From positions 422,432-486,431 of the forward strand of contig PTEX01000300.1 in NCBI GenBank assembly GCA_003342815.1: a DNA stretch of 64,000 nucleotides. The letters are read 5' to 3'. Source of the stretch: Eudromia elegans. Lineage: Eukaryota; Chordata; Aves; Tinamiformes; Tinamidae. The notes beneath the pieces are model-generated. The model ran no database searches, was not told where the DNA came from, and worked only from the letters and a program-made list of their open reading frames with translations. The position numbers and the translations under genes are program-made. This document shows positions 48,959-63,632 of this stretch, piece by piece (the first letter of the stretch is position 1; the number at the start of each line of letters is the position of its first letter).

Positions 48959-51779
48959 ACACATATAAATTCTACTGCTTTTAGACTACTCTCTTTGTTC
49001 AAAGCTCAGGAACCTTATTGATAGATAGGGACTGTCAAAATGACACTCTTCCCTCCACATTTGCAATCTCCTATTTTAAGCAGTCTTTTATTTTTAATGG
49101 TGCCTTTTTTGTGTGTTTGTACTTGTACATTGTGTAGCATTTGTATTTAGTCTTCAGCTAGAGATGCCTAAGAAATGTTATGGGTTTCTTAGCAAGAATA
49201 TTTAGTTCCTTGACTGCAGGACAGAAAAACACATACTTAATGCTAAGTAACATTATTTACAAAGCCACATTTAAAGACAATTAAAACTTAAGTATGTAAG
49301 AGCTTTGTTGGATAAGCACCTTGATTCAGTTTGGAATATGTACAATACCCTTTGTAACTGCCTTTTGATGATGATTTGTACAACATGTCAGCTTTTCAAA
49401 TGAAATATATTCTGATGTTTCAGCCTGTCAAACAGTGCCAGTGAAATCAATAGAGCAGCACTGACTGACACCAGCTGAGAATACTGTCCAGGAATAAAAG
49501 ACGATAAAACTACAAAACCACAATTCGTAAGTAACATATTCTAGAAATTCAGACACATAATAGTAATCACTGGTGCATGCACATCTGGGAATGGATAGGG
49601 AAGAAATAACAAATCATCTGGAAAAATTTTATGGAAAGTGCTTGCTAAGGAAAAATGAGGTTTACAGTAAGTGAAGTGAAAAATAAATCCATGTGAAAAA
49701 AAAAGTGTGGGTAGGTAAGGAAATAGCGTTTTTTGGGTTTTATCCTCGACAGCAACAACTTTAAACATGGTTTGAATTTTATGGAGTATACTTTTTTGAT
49801 CTCACAGGAACAAGACAAATTTTTTCGATTCATACCAAGAAGGCAGTAGCACAGCTGAGCTGGAAACTCCTTGGAGTCAGGGATGAGTAGCCAAATATTT
49901 GTCATGGAGTGATACCTGGCCTGTGTTCTTAAACATGAACTCACTTCAGTAACTTTGAGCTCATATAATTAATGGTAGGGACCCAATACTAAAACTTGAT
50001 TGAGTTCTTCTGAAGCCAGTGGTAAGGAATATTTTGAACTATTTAGTTCAGATTCATATTTATTGCTTTTTTATGGTGCTTTTGCTTTGCAGTTAAAAAT
50101 GTAACCATGCTACAAGTTGGAAGCATGTATTAACACTAAAAGAAAGGTTATAAACCCCTTGCAGTTCCTCAAGTTTATAGTCGCTTCTTTCCTCAACTAC
50201 AGCATCTCTGAACTCACACAAGCTTTAAAAAGGTAACACCAGCATGAAGAGAGAGTCCACCATGACAGGAGCAATTTGAGTGTCTAATGGAATTTTAGAC
50301 ATTTTAGAAAACTCTGTTTGGCCTCCAAATGACCTTCCAGAAGTGTGTGGTGTATTACAGGTCTGGGCATACCAAGCACTTGTATATCTCAGCTCATTCT
50401 GCTGTAGAACTAAAAGAGTGAATCAAATCACCTACTTGCTACTAGAAGAAGTATCAGCACAGTTTAATCTTCTCAAATACTATGACAGGACTATAACATT
50501 CTGTATGAGTTCAGTGGTTTAAATTACCTTTCCCCCACCTTTTCCTCTTCTCTCCTTTTCCCTCACCTTTGAGGTGCAAGACAAGACACTTTATTCACCA
50601 GAGTCCTATTTCTGAGAATTCCATCTATAACATCCACAAATGATACTGGTAAAAATACTGGACTAAAAACTAGTCCAAAAGGCTAAATCTGATTATAAAG
50701 TTGAAGAAAAAGAAATGCTGACTGCTCAGATTGGAATGAAAAACAAAGCTATATCCTATGGGAATGTTAAAGAAGCAATATCTGCGAACTGTACAGTGGG
50801 GAAAATGCCTTTAGTGACCTCAGGAAGAAGGACTGAATAATTCATGGTCTGTCTTCCGTGGGTGTGATGGATTCTTTAGGGTCAGAAGAGATTAAAACTT
50901 TCCAAAATGTATAATTAAAACAACAGAAGCTTTGACCACAGAGTCCTAATTTAATGATACACAGCTGCTTTTTACAACAGAAGCATATTTAGAAATCTAA
51001 AAGAAAGAGGTAATTCATCTTTATCTTTTCAGGAACATAAAAGCAGTGAAAGAAATATGGAAAAAAAAAAAAAAGCAATAGCCAACTTGAAACCTACCAT
51101 TTAGGTAGTATATGTAAGAAGGTTGAAAGCAAGGAACAGAAAAAAATACTTTATAATTAATGATCATATCTGAACTACACCAAAAAAATAGAATTTTTAA
51201 AGTTGAAGAAGATGAGAATTAAACACAAATTATTATATTGTGACATTATTGCTTGACTATTGTAATAAAGAAATTGCTGCCTGAACATACTGTGGGGTGT
51301 TTTTTGTTTGTTGGGAATTGTTCTGGATGGAGCTGGAAAAAAATATGCAAGAGACGTGGACAAAGCCTCTGAGAGAAGACTTGTCTCCTCTAATTCTACT
51401 CATTCAGGCTCCATCCTTAGCAATGAAATGAGAGAAATACCTCCAAAAGTCAATTATTTCCATGTATCATAAATAGCTATTTTAAAATGTGGTGATTTGC
51501 CCTCTAGAGGTCCCTATCTCTTACCATGGACACTAGAGAGAAGACAACATAGCCAGGAGACCTCCCTATCAAGGTAAATGAGGAGGAAGCAGGGTAGGTT
51601 ACATAAAAGAGACTCATACTGGTGCCTCTGACTACATGAAACTAGCACATAGATTTAATCCAGTCTTCAAACAAAAGTGTTCACTCTTCAGATATGCCTA
51701 TAAACATATTAAAAAAGAAAAAAAAAATCCATCATTTCCGTGATGCTCTGCCTGTCTGCCTCTGGCAGATTGTTACATT

Positions 51780-51870
51780 AATGCAATACAATAATTAATA
51801 GCATACAATAATTAATGGTATAATAATTAGTTATTAATCAATAAGTAATAATATTATAATTAAACAATTA
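51780..51870. repeat. AT-rich low-complexity tract with repeated ATAATTAAT
   Basis: Repeated caataattaat/tataataattag-like units. The structure is irregular. Confidence 0.75.
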
Positions 51871-53900
51871 TCCTAGTTCAGGGAATCCATTATTTTATTT
51901 TAGCTCACATAATAATTAAAGGGGCAAAATGAAACAAAAGATTTCTCTTTTCATTCAAAGTATTATTATTGATTATTATTATTGAGCTATTTTGCTTAGA
52001 AGAAGGCTATATGAAACTGAAGTTGGGCTCACACATCAGGAAGCATGAGCTAATAGCACCAGACAATAAGCATCAGACATAAATATACAGAAATATAGAC
52101 TAGTTTTTGCTAACTTTCTCATCAACTCTGAAAAGATTAAAAGTGCAGGATCCTCTGATTTAAACAACTTGAAGTGCTTTGGATGCCTCAGCAATGCAAT
52201 AATGAATTAATGCAGGAATATAATACATAATTTAAAGCAGGCTTTGAAAATTTGACCAATACACTTTAAAGAAATTGTAAAGATCAAAATCACTGAAAGC
52301 AAGAAAAAGGGACATCTTGTGGTATGCCTAGATATATACATTTATAACAAAAAACAGGTCCAATAGCGAGAGTTATTTAGGACAATATAAACAAGATCAT
52401 TAAAATCCCTTAAAGCAGGCAAAGAACTGAATATGCTACTGTGAAGTATTGTAGTATATCTGTGTTTGTGGACAGCAAACTCCACTGTAAAGGGGACTTA
52501 TTTGCCATAGCAGCAATAAACAGCAGCGAGTTACATGGATCACTGGTCTGATCTGCTGTTGCATAACTTACACTGATGATGGTTAGCTCATTTTTAAGAA
52601 TATATAAGGAACGATGTCAAATTTATTTTGAAAAATTCTATAATTTTGATTATATAGTTTGCTGGTTTGTTTTTTGCCCATTTTTTATATAAACTGTAGA
52701 ATTTTCAAATTTGAACCACTATTTTTTAAAAAATTATTAATGAATATTTTCTACTTTGAAGATTCTTAAGTAAAATTTGTTTTCTGAATAACAAACTCCT
52801 AGTGCGTCCTAATTGGATGTCATAATTAATTGTAACTAACTCTTTTGGTTTGATAATACTTAAAATCTGCCAATATTCACAGAGTCATAATTTAAATTAA
52901 TATCTCATTAATAATGATATTATTACAGAATATTTAATAAATAGAATATGAAAGGGATAAATAAAGTACAATCTTTATTGCCTAGCTTCTGCAATTTTAT
53001 GTTATAAACTATTTCATTTTTTTCATTTTCTGCTCTCCTTCAGATATGATGTACTTCATTTTACAAAGTAATTTTTTAGATAGTCCTTTAAGACCATCCA
53101 TATTCCCTTAAGAATATGAAATATATGTGTAGATGTAACAAAACTTACTTTTATATTACTCTTTTCATTTATGCTACTAGCATGTGATTCTTTGAAGTTA
53201 TTACATTGGAGGGTACATGGATTTTTTTTATGACTGTTGAACCATTAAAATGGCTGATGTTCCTCTGAATGTTTCAATACAGTAGCATTTTCTAGACTCA
53301 GCTGCATCCACTATTTGATACCACGTCATATAAATTTGCAGGAATCTCTAACTGCAGACCTTATCTAAAGAAAGAAACTAGAATAGACTAGTGTGAGACC
53401 AGAATCAAGTCTAGAAATGCCCTTCTAATCACAAACTTCACTGAGTGCTTTAGATTTCCCATGTGCTGCCAAACTGACTTTTGGTAAAGCTGCCAGGAGC
53501 GTGAGATCCACCAACCCCTTTTTCACCACTTTGATGTACAATATTGTCATTAGCATAGAAAGGGACATCACACCTTAATGGGTTTAGTCCATATCATTAG
53601 TCACTGTGGAACAATATGTATGTTTGGCACACACTCAAAAAATCATGAACAGTGAGAACACTCTCAGTATCATCTATTTACTCGAGCTCCTTTCATGCAG
53701 TGAAACCATTTCACATCAGGTGCTGTGATACCACATGTAGTCTTTAGGAAGTCTCCTACTGACGGGGAACTTTTTTTCTCACTAGCACTCCTGACTGGTG
53801 CCATCAGAATATTTGCATAAGAGACCACACAACAGAGATACAATGATTTGCCAGTGCAGAGAAGGTCTTACTGGCTCATTCAGAGTTTCCCATCATGCTT

Positions 53901-55060
53901 TTTAAAGACTCCCAAACTTTTAAACCTTAACTTCTGTTAAGAGGTCTGAGCACAGATCTCCGAAGTTGCAGCGCCCACCCTCTGCCCCTAGAGGAAGCGA
54001 GAGGCAGTTTGCACATGATGATCTTGCGGTAGAGCAGCCCTCGAGATGCCAAGAGTTGGTGTCATTTGCACACTCTCTCAACGCTTTCCCTTTATTGGCA
54101 GTATTTTAATGGAATAACTAGCAAGAAAAAACATTCTTAAAGGTCATGTCTTTTCACTGTTTCCAGTTAATAGAGCTCAGTCATGTCTCCTAATAATCTC
54201 AATAGATAGAGTATCCTCCCATTTTTATTTGCTTCTTCTCTCTTCAAAACATGATCAGATTTTGTATGATGAAGTGATGTTCCTAGGTGGCATTTGGGGG
54301 ATGTCAGTCATTGCAGCAATCAGCCATTGCTCGCTGACAGCAGCTACAATAAAACTAGACTACTGTTGATGCACACTTTCCATCTATTACCATGCCCCTA
54401 AAGAGTATGAAAGATGACAGAAGCCCATCAAGAAACATATGGGACAATCTTGCAGATACAAGCAGCATTCAGATGAAAATACCCTCCGCTCCTTGGTCCC
54501 TCCGAAGAAAATCTCTACAGAACTCTTCCTGAGTGTTTGAAAAACAATAGTAATTTAAAAGTGCCAAATTGCTGTACATTTTTTGGAGTTTAGCTTCATG
54601 GCAAGTATCCATCGTAACTTAGAAAAGGAAAGAAAATGTGAGCCACTGTTTGCCAGTCATCAGGCTTATTTTTCTGTCATTCAAGATAGATATGCCACAC
54701 GTTTCTCTCTGTCACTCTCTGCCAGTATAGTTGGGCTCTGCTTATCTGCTGTGATCCTGAGCTTCCTGCACTGCACAAACACGTGCAGAAGATCACAGAT
54801 CTTACTCCTGCTTGAGGCTGACCTACATTCCCTAAAAGATTAGGCAGCCCAAAATATAGTCTTTAACTTTCTGGGACATGCCTGAACAACAGTGAGCCTC
54901 ATAAAGAGGAAAACACATTAACACGAGCCGCGCTTCTTGTCACTGCTCTGCTGGCAGAGTCTCTGAAGTGGCGATGTCACTGTGGAGCACACGAGCAGCT
55001 TTCTGATCTTCCAGGGAGCCGTGTTTGACTGGTGAGCGTTTACCTTTCAACAGCATTAGA
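53901..55060. other. Locally G+C- and CpG-richer unique segment
   Basis: By eye, two short patches (about 53950-54060 and 54920-55045) hold several CpG dinucleotides, unlike most of the window. The second has splice-like borders but no continuous open frame (see findings). No promoter element such as a clear TATA box with a following gene could be supported. Confidence 0.4.
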
Positions 55061-58000
55061 GAGCAGCAGCAAAGGAACCCTGTCAGATTTGTTTTCTTTA
55101 TCCCAAAAAGGGGCATGTGACCTACTGGAAAAAAAAATAAAAAAGCCCAATGATCAAAGCCTAGGGTAAAGATCAGTCCCTCTGTGAAATGGTAGAATCA
55201 TGTAGGCTGGGCTCGGTATACTTTAGTGCGATGAATACCAGATTTGAGTGTCCAGAGCTCACTACCTACGGACCTGTGAAAAATGGCATTAATATGGTCT
55301 GTAATCTGGCTGAGTCTTCCCAAAACTCATCTGTTGCAGTGAACTGTGTCCTTCCTTGGACTAAAAGCTGCATACCTAATCACCTGTGTAAAGCCTTTAC
55401 AGCGCAGGTCTACATATGCACTAGGTGTCTAAGCTCCTTTTATAGCCATCAAGATCTAGCCAATCCTGGCGATGGAGCCTAGGGAGCTATTGAGTTCTTT
55501 ATAAAGTAGAAATCTCCACTAGGTCACTGAACAGCTCTCCATTCAATCCATTCACTAACAGATTTTATATCCACAATTTTTTAAAATGTGTTTTTAAAGC
55601 AACCGCACTTAATCTTGGAAGTTTTTAGGAGTTTCTGTGATAAGACAGAAAAAGCAGATGATCCAAAAAATGGAGAAGGAGGGGGAACGTGTGCATATAT
55701 GATCTCTGGTAAATTTTTAAGTTGTACAAATCAAAGCAGAGGGCAACGTATGCCCTTATGAAACTTAGTTTCCTGCTTTCAGTCTATCTGTATGTCTGCT
55801 CCATGCCTTCTGTACAACAAATTTTGACTAAAAGCCTTAAAGGGGTTGTGTTAATGTGATTTGCAATGATGCTTCTTGTTCCTATATAAATTCTTTAATT
55901 TTTGAGAATTATTTTCTTAGCTATCCTTGTCTTATTGATAAGCTGTGTGGCCAATGTATGTTTGCAGTTGCTGATCTAAGTTTTCCTTAAAATGACACAG
56001 AGGAGAATGCATACCAATACAAAGATAAAAAAGAAAGTGGTTCTGTGAGTGGTTAGTGTGTTACATGATATAAAATCATATCTCCACTGAGCAGGAACAT
56101 ATTACAGAGATGAGAATCCTGAAAGCCCCCAAAAGATACCTGTCCTAAAAGGGGATCTCCCTGCCCTTGTTGTGAACATCTACAATTCCGAGCCCCAAAG
56201 AGGCACCCAAACCAAACACACCACTAGTTTTTAATCAGTGACCAAGCTGAGAGGCATTATACTCAACACTATATTGACACTGATGCATTTTCCCATGTTT
56301 TCAGCTTGTATCCAGCCCTTACTCAGGCATATCTTTGCTCCTCCAAGTTGCATTGGAAAATACCATTCTCAGACACAGACACCTAAAATCTCTCCTGCAA
56401 AAACAGATTTGACAAAAAACCGTTAGCCTAACTAAGAGTGATTTCAATGGGAATAGAGCTGCTATTTGCTTTTAAAATGCTTAACAAACTTCCAACAAGG
56501 AGAAATCAATGTTTTTAAGCACCTTAAAAACTACAATTGATTAAAACTGGAACATAAATTCTAGCAAAAACGCATTATTCCGGAACTGAAAGCAAAAGAT
56601 TTATTTTGAAGCAGCAGTTCTGAACAAAGACAAACAAACAAAAACCAGTAATTGGAGATGCTTACCTCAGTAATGCAGCTATATAGATACAGGAAGACAC
56701 TGGTGAATCAAGGGTTTTGCTGTCTTACCTGACACAGCTCTTATCTTAGATTATATGTTTCGTTTTGTTTTTTTCCCATGGAAAACTTTTTAAAATAGAT
56801 ATCTTCCTCTAGAGATTCTTGTGATCTACAGCGGAACGTCTCAGACACGTGTTTTTCAAACACTTCTTTATCTTCAGTTTGAAGTTTCAAACTTAAGAAA
56901 TGGACAAATGCAAAACTTTCACTCTTTACTGCTTTTATAGGTAGGGCAATCAGCAAGACTAACAGTTTGTCTAGCATAAAGACTAAAGTGTAAATAAGTT
57001 AATGTGATTCCTCCGTACTTCAGTGATATCAGTTTGAATCTATTTACTTTATATCTTAGTTACATGTTGTTCACTTGATATAAGAATCCCAGCCTTAAAA
57101 CTCCAGTATAAGGCAGTCTGAAATAAAAGACATTGCCCAGAGCAATCCTCAGCTATTACACAGCTACCGGAAAACGTGCAGTCCGAAAAGGCAGGCGAGT
57201 GAGAGCAGGCAGAGTGCAAACAAAAGTCTTGTGATCCTAGGTAATCTTGTGATGTTGTTGTGACCTTTTGAGACACTTAAACTATTCACAACTTAAACCA
57301 CAGGGCAACTTTTAGGCTGTTTTCCCTGCCCTGAGTCAAATGAGCACTAAAGTAGTGCTGTCATATGCACTTACAGCCTATTGTCTTGCAAGCACAGAGC
57401 AGGTTTGTCAGGGTGAAAAATTACTCAGTTCATGTAGTTTAACCCAAATCAGGATTGCAGTGGCTTGTTATTTATTAATGACACTCAATTGCTGTCAATG
57501 AATGAGCTATACATTCATAATCAGTATCAGTAATTTGACAAATAAACCATAGTATCAGACACTTAGAAAATACAATTTTCTAAATATTCTTCTGAAATTA
57601 ATCACAGGAACATACATACCTGCACACATATTACATACACTGAGAGGGTCACCCCCTTTCCTGGGAAGTGAGGTACCTGCATATCCCTCCCCTGTGATAT
57701 GTGGGTTCACTTTTTAGTGAACTGGTACTGCCTTCTATACTCTGATGACCCACACACTAGTAAGGAAGCCCCACAACAGCACATATGCATGCCCCATATA
57801 TGGGTCCCATGTACTGTCCCCAAGCAGTCACTCCCTGGTGGGCTGCAGGCTGCTCCTCATACCCGCTGAGGCACTGCACTGAGTAGGGGTCAGGAGGCTA
57901 TATTCACCTGCCCTTACAGACTTTCATGCTTCTTTTCTATTTCTTAGGTTGTATCCTCCTTTTTTTCAAAGATCTGTTGAAATTACCGTTTAATCTGGCT

Positions 58001-58690
58001 GATGGTCCTCTTCCCTCTTGTTTTGGGTGAAGATTCTCCAGGTGGCTTTGTGAATTAACTACATGCACATAAATGCTATTTTGTCTCACATTTGTACTTT
58101 AACGGGCTAGGCAGACACCCTTAGAGAGATCTACACACAAAAGACATCTGCAGAACTCATCCCAGGGGAGAAATTTCAAAACACATACCTCCAATGTGCC
58201 ACAGAGTCATTGAGGAAAAGTAACTGGTTTGTATTCCATCAGGCCTGCAGTGCCTTGCCAGCCTACCTATAGGGCCAGTGCGCGTTCATTTCCCTTCCAC
58301 TTCTGGCAGTATTTCTAAATTAGTTGAATGGAGGAAAGGTAGAATTAATTCACACCATGTTCTCATGAAATTGTTTGTCAAATTTGGTAAGATATCAAGA
58401 AGACCTCATCATGCAAGATGCTTTAGTGTGGTCTTAAAAGTAGCATTTTCGAGGTTTGCTTGTCAGTGCATGTAACTGAATATAGATAAATCATAGGAAC
58501 TTTTCCCTACTAGCACTAACTGTCTGTGTATTAGGTTGTAAATTATCCCTTCAAAGTCAAGCTACATGAGTGATCTAGACACACAGTGATAGTTTGTTGC
58601 CTATTGTGATTTAGATTCCATTTCGGTTTTTGGTAAAACATGCAGTAGGCAACACAAAGGATCAAGGACAACACGTGTTTCAGCAATGTC

Positions 58691-58717
58691 CCATTAGCAT
58701 TTAGCCATTAGCATTTA
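58691..58717. repeat. 13-bp tandem duplication, period 14
   Basis: ccattagcattta occurs at 58691-58703 and 58705-58717 with no mismatch. Confidence 0.95.
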
Positions 58718-61700
58718 CAAAGAGCTCTGATAGTAACTGTCCGGATAAACCTGTATGCAAATACAGAGTTGGAAATTGTAACAATTACATCGGATACAGG
58801 AAAAAAGAGTTCTAATTTGCTGAAGTTTGATCTTTTTTTCCTTCAGAGACGCCAAAATCATACTATTATTGAAAAAGTTATTTAAATGCTTCTATGTTAA
58901 ATCAGAGTACTCCACAGAAAGTCTCCTTTAGGCAAAGTTAATTTCTGCCTGTGAAGCTCATTTTAGTAATTGATATTCTATTGATTTCAGAAAAGAAAAA
59001 GGGCTTGCTTTATTTTTTTTTCCAGGCAATTCTTCCACTGGTAAAGTCTCTTCTACACAACGGCATTTTTCTTCCTGAAAAAAGCTAATTGAACTTTGCT
59101 GCATAGAATGATGATGCCAGCAGCTGTATTACGCCAAGATTTTCTGTTTGTTGCTCAAGATTTATTTTTAAACTGGCTGAGCTTTGAAATGTCTTGCCTT
59201 ACAGTCTATGGTGCTTTGAGCAGCTACGTAAGGATAGAATGAAGAAGACAGAAAATGATATACGTGAACTGATATTTTACTGATATAAGTGCTACTGTGC
59301 TTATAAAATACAGCTTCTTTGCAAACACTGAGTTGTTGTCACATAATGTCTGACAAAAAATAGTAGCCGAGGTTTCAGCAAGAGGCAATATATCATATAA
59401 CAAGTAATACAGACTTAGTGAATAACAATAAAATCTCACTTTCCTTTGTTGTGAAAATTTATAAAAGATGTTACTAGTGACTTTTCTAGGAACATTTGTA
59501 AGAATTTGAATACCCTCAATATTACAGGTGCAGCAGGGAATGCAATTAAGACATAAATTGATTTTACAACAGTGCCTGTCACTTCCTAGAAAATGTTTAC
59601 AAAGATATATCTGAACAGGTGAGAGAATAAGAAAGAACAAAAAGGTACAATAAGCAGCATAGAAAACAACTATATAAAGTCACTATCTCTAAATTAACCA
59701 TCACAGCAAGTTATATTCTGAAAGTAAAATACCGTACAAAGTCCAAAAGGGATAATTTTTTTTTCAGACATGTCTATTATAGGATTCCCACTTCCTGCAT
59801 TCCAATACTTAACATATGGTAAACAAGACATTGCTGGAACAAGACAATCCAAGTATTAGCTGTAGTGGTTCTAATTTGGTATTTGCAGCTAAAAGTGGAG
59901 AACTGGTTGATTGGTTGATATTAGATTGTAAAGGAACTTATGGGCTTTCTCATCATAATTACAAATCTTGAAGCATTAAGAAAAATAGTAAAATTTAACG
60001 TAATAAAAAACACAGGTTGCAGTTGATGCTCCTTAGGCCCAAGGGACTAGACAACTACTGCCCTATGTTACCTTGGCTAGAAAGCTCTTCTTGGTTGTCT
60101 GCTAGCCTCCCCATCTGTAGACAGCGTATGTGTGCCAGTCCAGGTCTCACACATCCATCTCACCTTGTAAATAGGTCGCAACCCATAGCCTAAACTCAGT
60201 GCCAATTTGCAGTGTGGGATCTGCTGATTTTTGCCATTTTTAGTTTCAGTATGTAGGCACAGTGGAAGTAATAAACATATAGTTTCTTCACATATTTACC
60301 TTTTTGGACTCAATATCTAGGATTTTCTCATCTCTATAAAGATGTATATGGCATAATCATGATATCATGTAATCACTTGAATGAAAATGATTTGACACAT
60401 AATCACAGTGTATTCTGAAGTTCAACATGAGAACAGATACAATGGGATTTAAATTTTAGTATGAAATATAATCGGACTGGATAATTCAAAATCTTTTCGT
60501 GTCTTTACAGACATTCATAGACATGAAAATCTTGCTATTCAAATAACAAAACCCAGTAATTTAATTGTGTTTGTTCATTCTTTTTGTTTTAAAATCATTC
60601 CACATTATTTTTTTCTTCATTCCATCCTTTTTTTCAAGTCTTTGAAGACTAAAAAATAGCCAAATTCTTCACTAATTTATTCTTGTTTCATCGTTTCTTT
60701 CAAATCTAGCCATACAATGACTTCTGATACAATCTCATTGCAACCATGTTAGGATTCTGAAATGAGAATTTTGGAGATTTATATTAATATCTGAAAGGTC
60801 ACATACTGTTAATAATTACTAGTTACAAATATCATTAATAGATTATATCCTTCTCCCTGGTGTAATTTTTCATAGGTCACTTACTAGTGAACAATTTTCT
60901 AAGACATGCTTTTCTGAAATATATAGTATATTCTGAAGTATATAGCAATTCAGTAAGATATACACATTGGCTGAATCGTTGAGTGAGCCTAAGGGAAACC
61001 ACTAAAATGAACAGAGCTTAACTGAGGAATTTGTACTGACTCTTTTAGCTGTCTTCCAAAAAAGTCTGCAGTTTCTCTAACACAAAAGATAAAAAACTTA
61101 TTTAGAGTAAGAAGTCTGTTGCCAAAACTTTGCACTTTTGCATTATTTTGGGGATTGTAGTAGTCTCCCCACCATTTGGCTTGTCATTTCTTGGGACTTA
61201 GAGAAATCCAAATTCAGCTGAATCAGCAAATGATACAATAGTAGTCACAGATCTCCCAAGGTTCTCATCTAAAACTTCTCAAAGCCACTCCATGCACAGG
61301 GACCAGGATTTACAATCAGCACTGAAGAATGAAGCAGCAACACACCCAGGACTTACAAGATCTTGCTCTTATTGGTATTGAATGGTTTTTGTTTTTTCTG
61401 CAAAGGCAGAGGAGCTGTGAAGTCGGAGTAACCAGCCACCAAGGAATTTGCACTGTGGCTTCAATGCGGTCTGATGCTTCCATACATGCTTTCTCCAAGC
61501 TATGGAAAGGCAGGGTGTCCACATTGCCACTGTGCTCTGACAATTCACATCTGTTGGGAATATCAGTCGCCAGATACATTTTTTAATTATGCTTTTCTAC
61601 TAGGGATTCAAACCAGTTCCTTCCTGAGCCTGAGGAATAAGTGAGACATAAAGCTATTCTTTGTTGCTCTGCACCCATTCTAATGCTATCCAGCCCACAC

Positions 61701-63540
61701 TATTTCTTGGGACTTTTGATTTAAATTATTTTATTCCAAACAGTTTTTATAAGAAACATAAAAAAAAGTTAAGAGATCAAAGTTCATCAAGAGCTCTCCA
61801 AAGGCATCTTCAGTTAGTTAGAAAATCAAGCAAAAAATGGGTCATTTTTGAAATTGTGTTGCATATGTATAAATCTTCTTATATATTTAAAGAATTGGAA
61901 TGTGTGCAGAAAGCACATATTCCTTATGCATTTACCATAGCTTATATTCTCTTCCTGATCAGAAAATACTTTGAAATGTCAGTGATATAGTTCTGGGATA
62001 AGAATTGGAATAAAGCTGATGGTGAAACTTTTGTGCTACTTTACATCACAACCAATGCAAAGTCTCACCAGGGGAGCTCACTACTGGAGGATCAACTTAC
62101 CTATAGAAGACAAAACATGAGACACTGCAGGAAAATCCGATAACAAAAACAGGATTCACTTTGTAGAGCTGGCAATGAAGAGCTGTCAGCTATGTGCCTG
62201 TGGGTTCAGTAACATTATTATAATACATAATACATACATACTCTCAACAGCAAGAATCAAAGCATTTGTTTCATTTTTGAATCAAGTAGAAAGTACAGTG
62301 TAGTAAGCATAAAGTATATTTACACTGCAGAATATGGGAATACTGACCAGCTCCTGATCCCAGTGGACACTGCCCTTGTCTTAGCTGGAGGGAAGGCTGT
62401 CCATTCTCATAGCTCCAGAGCAGGTCATCAGCACTACAGGCACAATCAAAATGTATATGTGTCTGGTAGGCAAAGCCTCTGTGACTCCCATGGAGAGGAG
62501 GGTGAACAGCACAGGATTTCCTTGGAACAGGACCAGCGCAAAACAGTAAGAGCTTCCTAAGGGGGGCTGAGAAGAATTAAAGTAACTGATGTCTCCTAGG
62601 TGACTTCTCAGCTTCCCCTAAAATCTGTACATGATTGGCAATGTAAGGGAGGTTTTTCAGCAGAGCAACAGCAAGATAGGCAACAGTCGCAGGGATAGGA
62701 TTTGTGCTTATAAAGGAAAGGAACACTGCTTTACTATGTCCTGGGCAGTCAGTAGAAGCTTAAAATGGCACAAAGAATTCTCTGATTGTCTTTAATTTTG
62801 TAAGCCTTTGTATTATCTGCTGTTTCCTGAAAAAGACTCAAAATAGTATGGAAGAAAGGAGTAAAAAAATAAACAGATAAAAATGAACCCAAAATGGAGC
62901 TACAGCCACAGTATTTGTGATGTGAGAAGAAAAATAATAAAAAAAAAAAAGTAAATAAAAAAAGTAACTCCCTATGGAATTTTCAACTCCAGTTTTCAGA
63001 CCAAGAGGTCATATATAAGTGTCCAAAAAATCCAAATCTTTTAAAGTTCACCAAGTGTTATAAATGAGTTGCTATTATTAGTTTGTATTAGCATCATTAA
63101 TTTTGCCATTATGATTGAAGTATGATCTTTTGAATGTGTGCTTACAGAATGTTCTGCAAAGCTTCATGTATAGTTTTGCAGCAAAGAAACATACTGTCTT
63201 AGAAGAACGATAATACACTAGTGATGGATTATCTTCTGTTGATCCTTTTCCTGGGCCTTAAATAAATGCAGAAAGGCAACCCCATATGATTTTAGATTAA
63301 GCAAACAGGAAATAATAGGTGAATGAAAGACAAAATAGATTCTGCAATAAAAAAAGAAAAGTTCCTCACTGATCAGCTCTAGCTTTATAATCTGTATAAT
63401 TTACAGCTCTCTACATTTCAAGGGCTATAGCAAAACTCAATGCTGCTGCTTTACCACATCTCCCTATTTCCTTGGAAAGGAGAGGGGTATTGTCATGATA
63501 CAGCTATTCTTAAAGACATCTTCAATTGGAGCAAACTTAT

Positions 63541-63632
63541 TTTATACATATATATACACACATATATATGAACACACACATATATATGTACACTTATATA
63601 TGTATATCATATACATATATGCACATATATAA
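63541..63632. repeat. AT/AC microsatellite complex
   Basis: About 92 bases of alternating atatat and acacac segments with interruptions. The Tyr/Ile/Cys-rich minus frame over it (63542-63724) is an artefact. Confidence 0.92.

Larger units (their letters stand above)
45061..53900. other. Unique, very AT-rich stretch with microsatellites
   Basis: No gene or clear transposon. Simple repeats are at 45310-45433 (AT/GT), 46275-46305 (CAA), 48846-48958 (AT) and 51780-51870 (AATT-like). A 10-bp inverted repeat lies at 47958-47984. Frames at 45427-45764 and 48720-48962 are held open by AT-rich repeats or are chance. Confidence 0.65.

Noticed and set aside
55180-55230. Octamer-like 'tagaatcatg' followed by 'ggctgggct', as in a CR1 3' end
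   Set aside because: The following sequence does not continue into the CR1 tail, so the match is too short.
59224-59640. 138-codon minus-strand open frame rich in Cys, Leu, Ile, Tyr
   Set aside because: Composition follows the AT-rich DNA. No conserved motif was recognised.
61661-61990. 109-codon plus-strand open frame
   Set aside because: Lys/Ile/Phe-rich composition expected from AT-rich sequence. No motif and no gene context.
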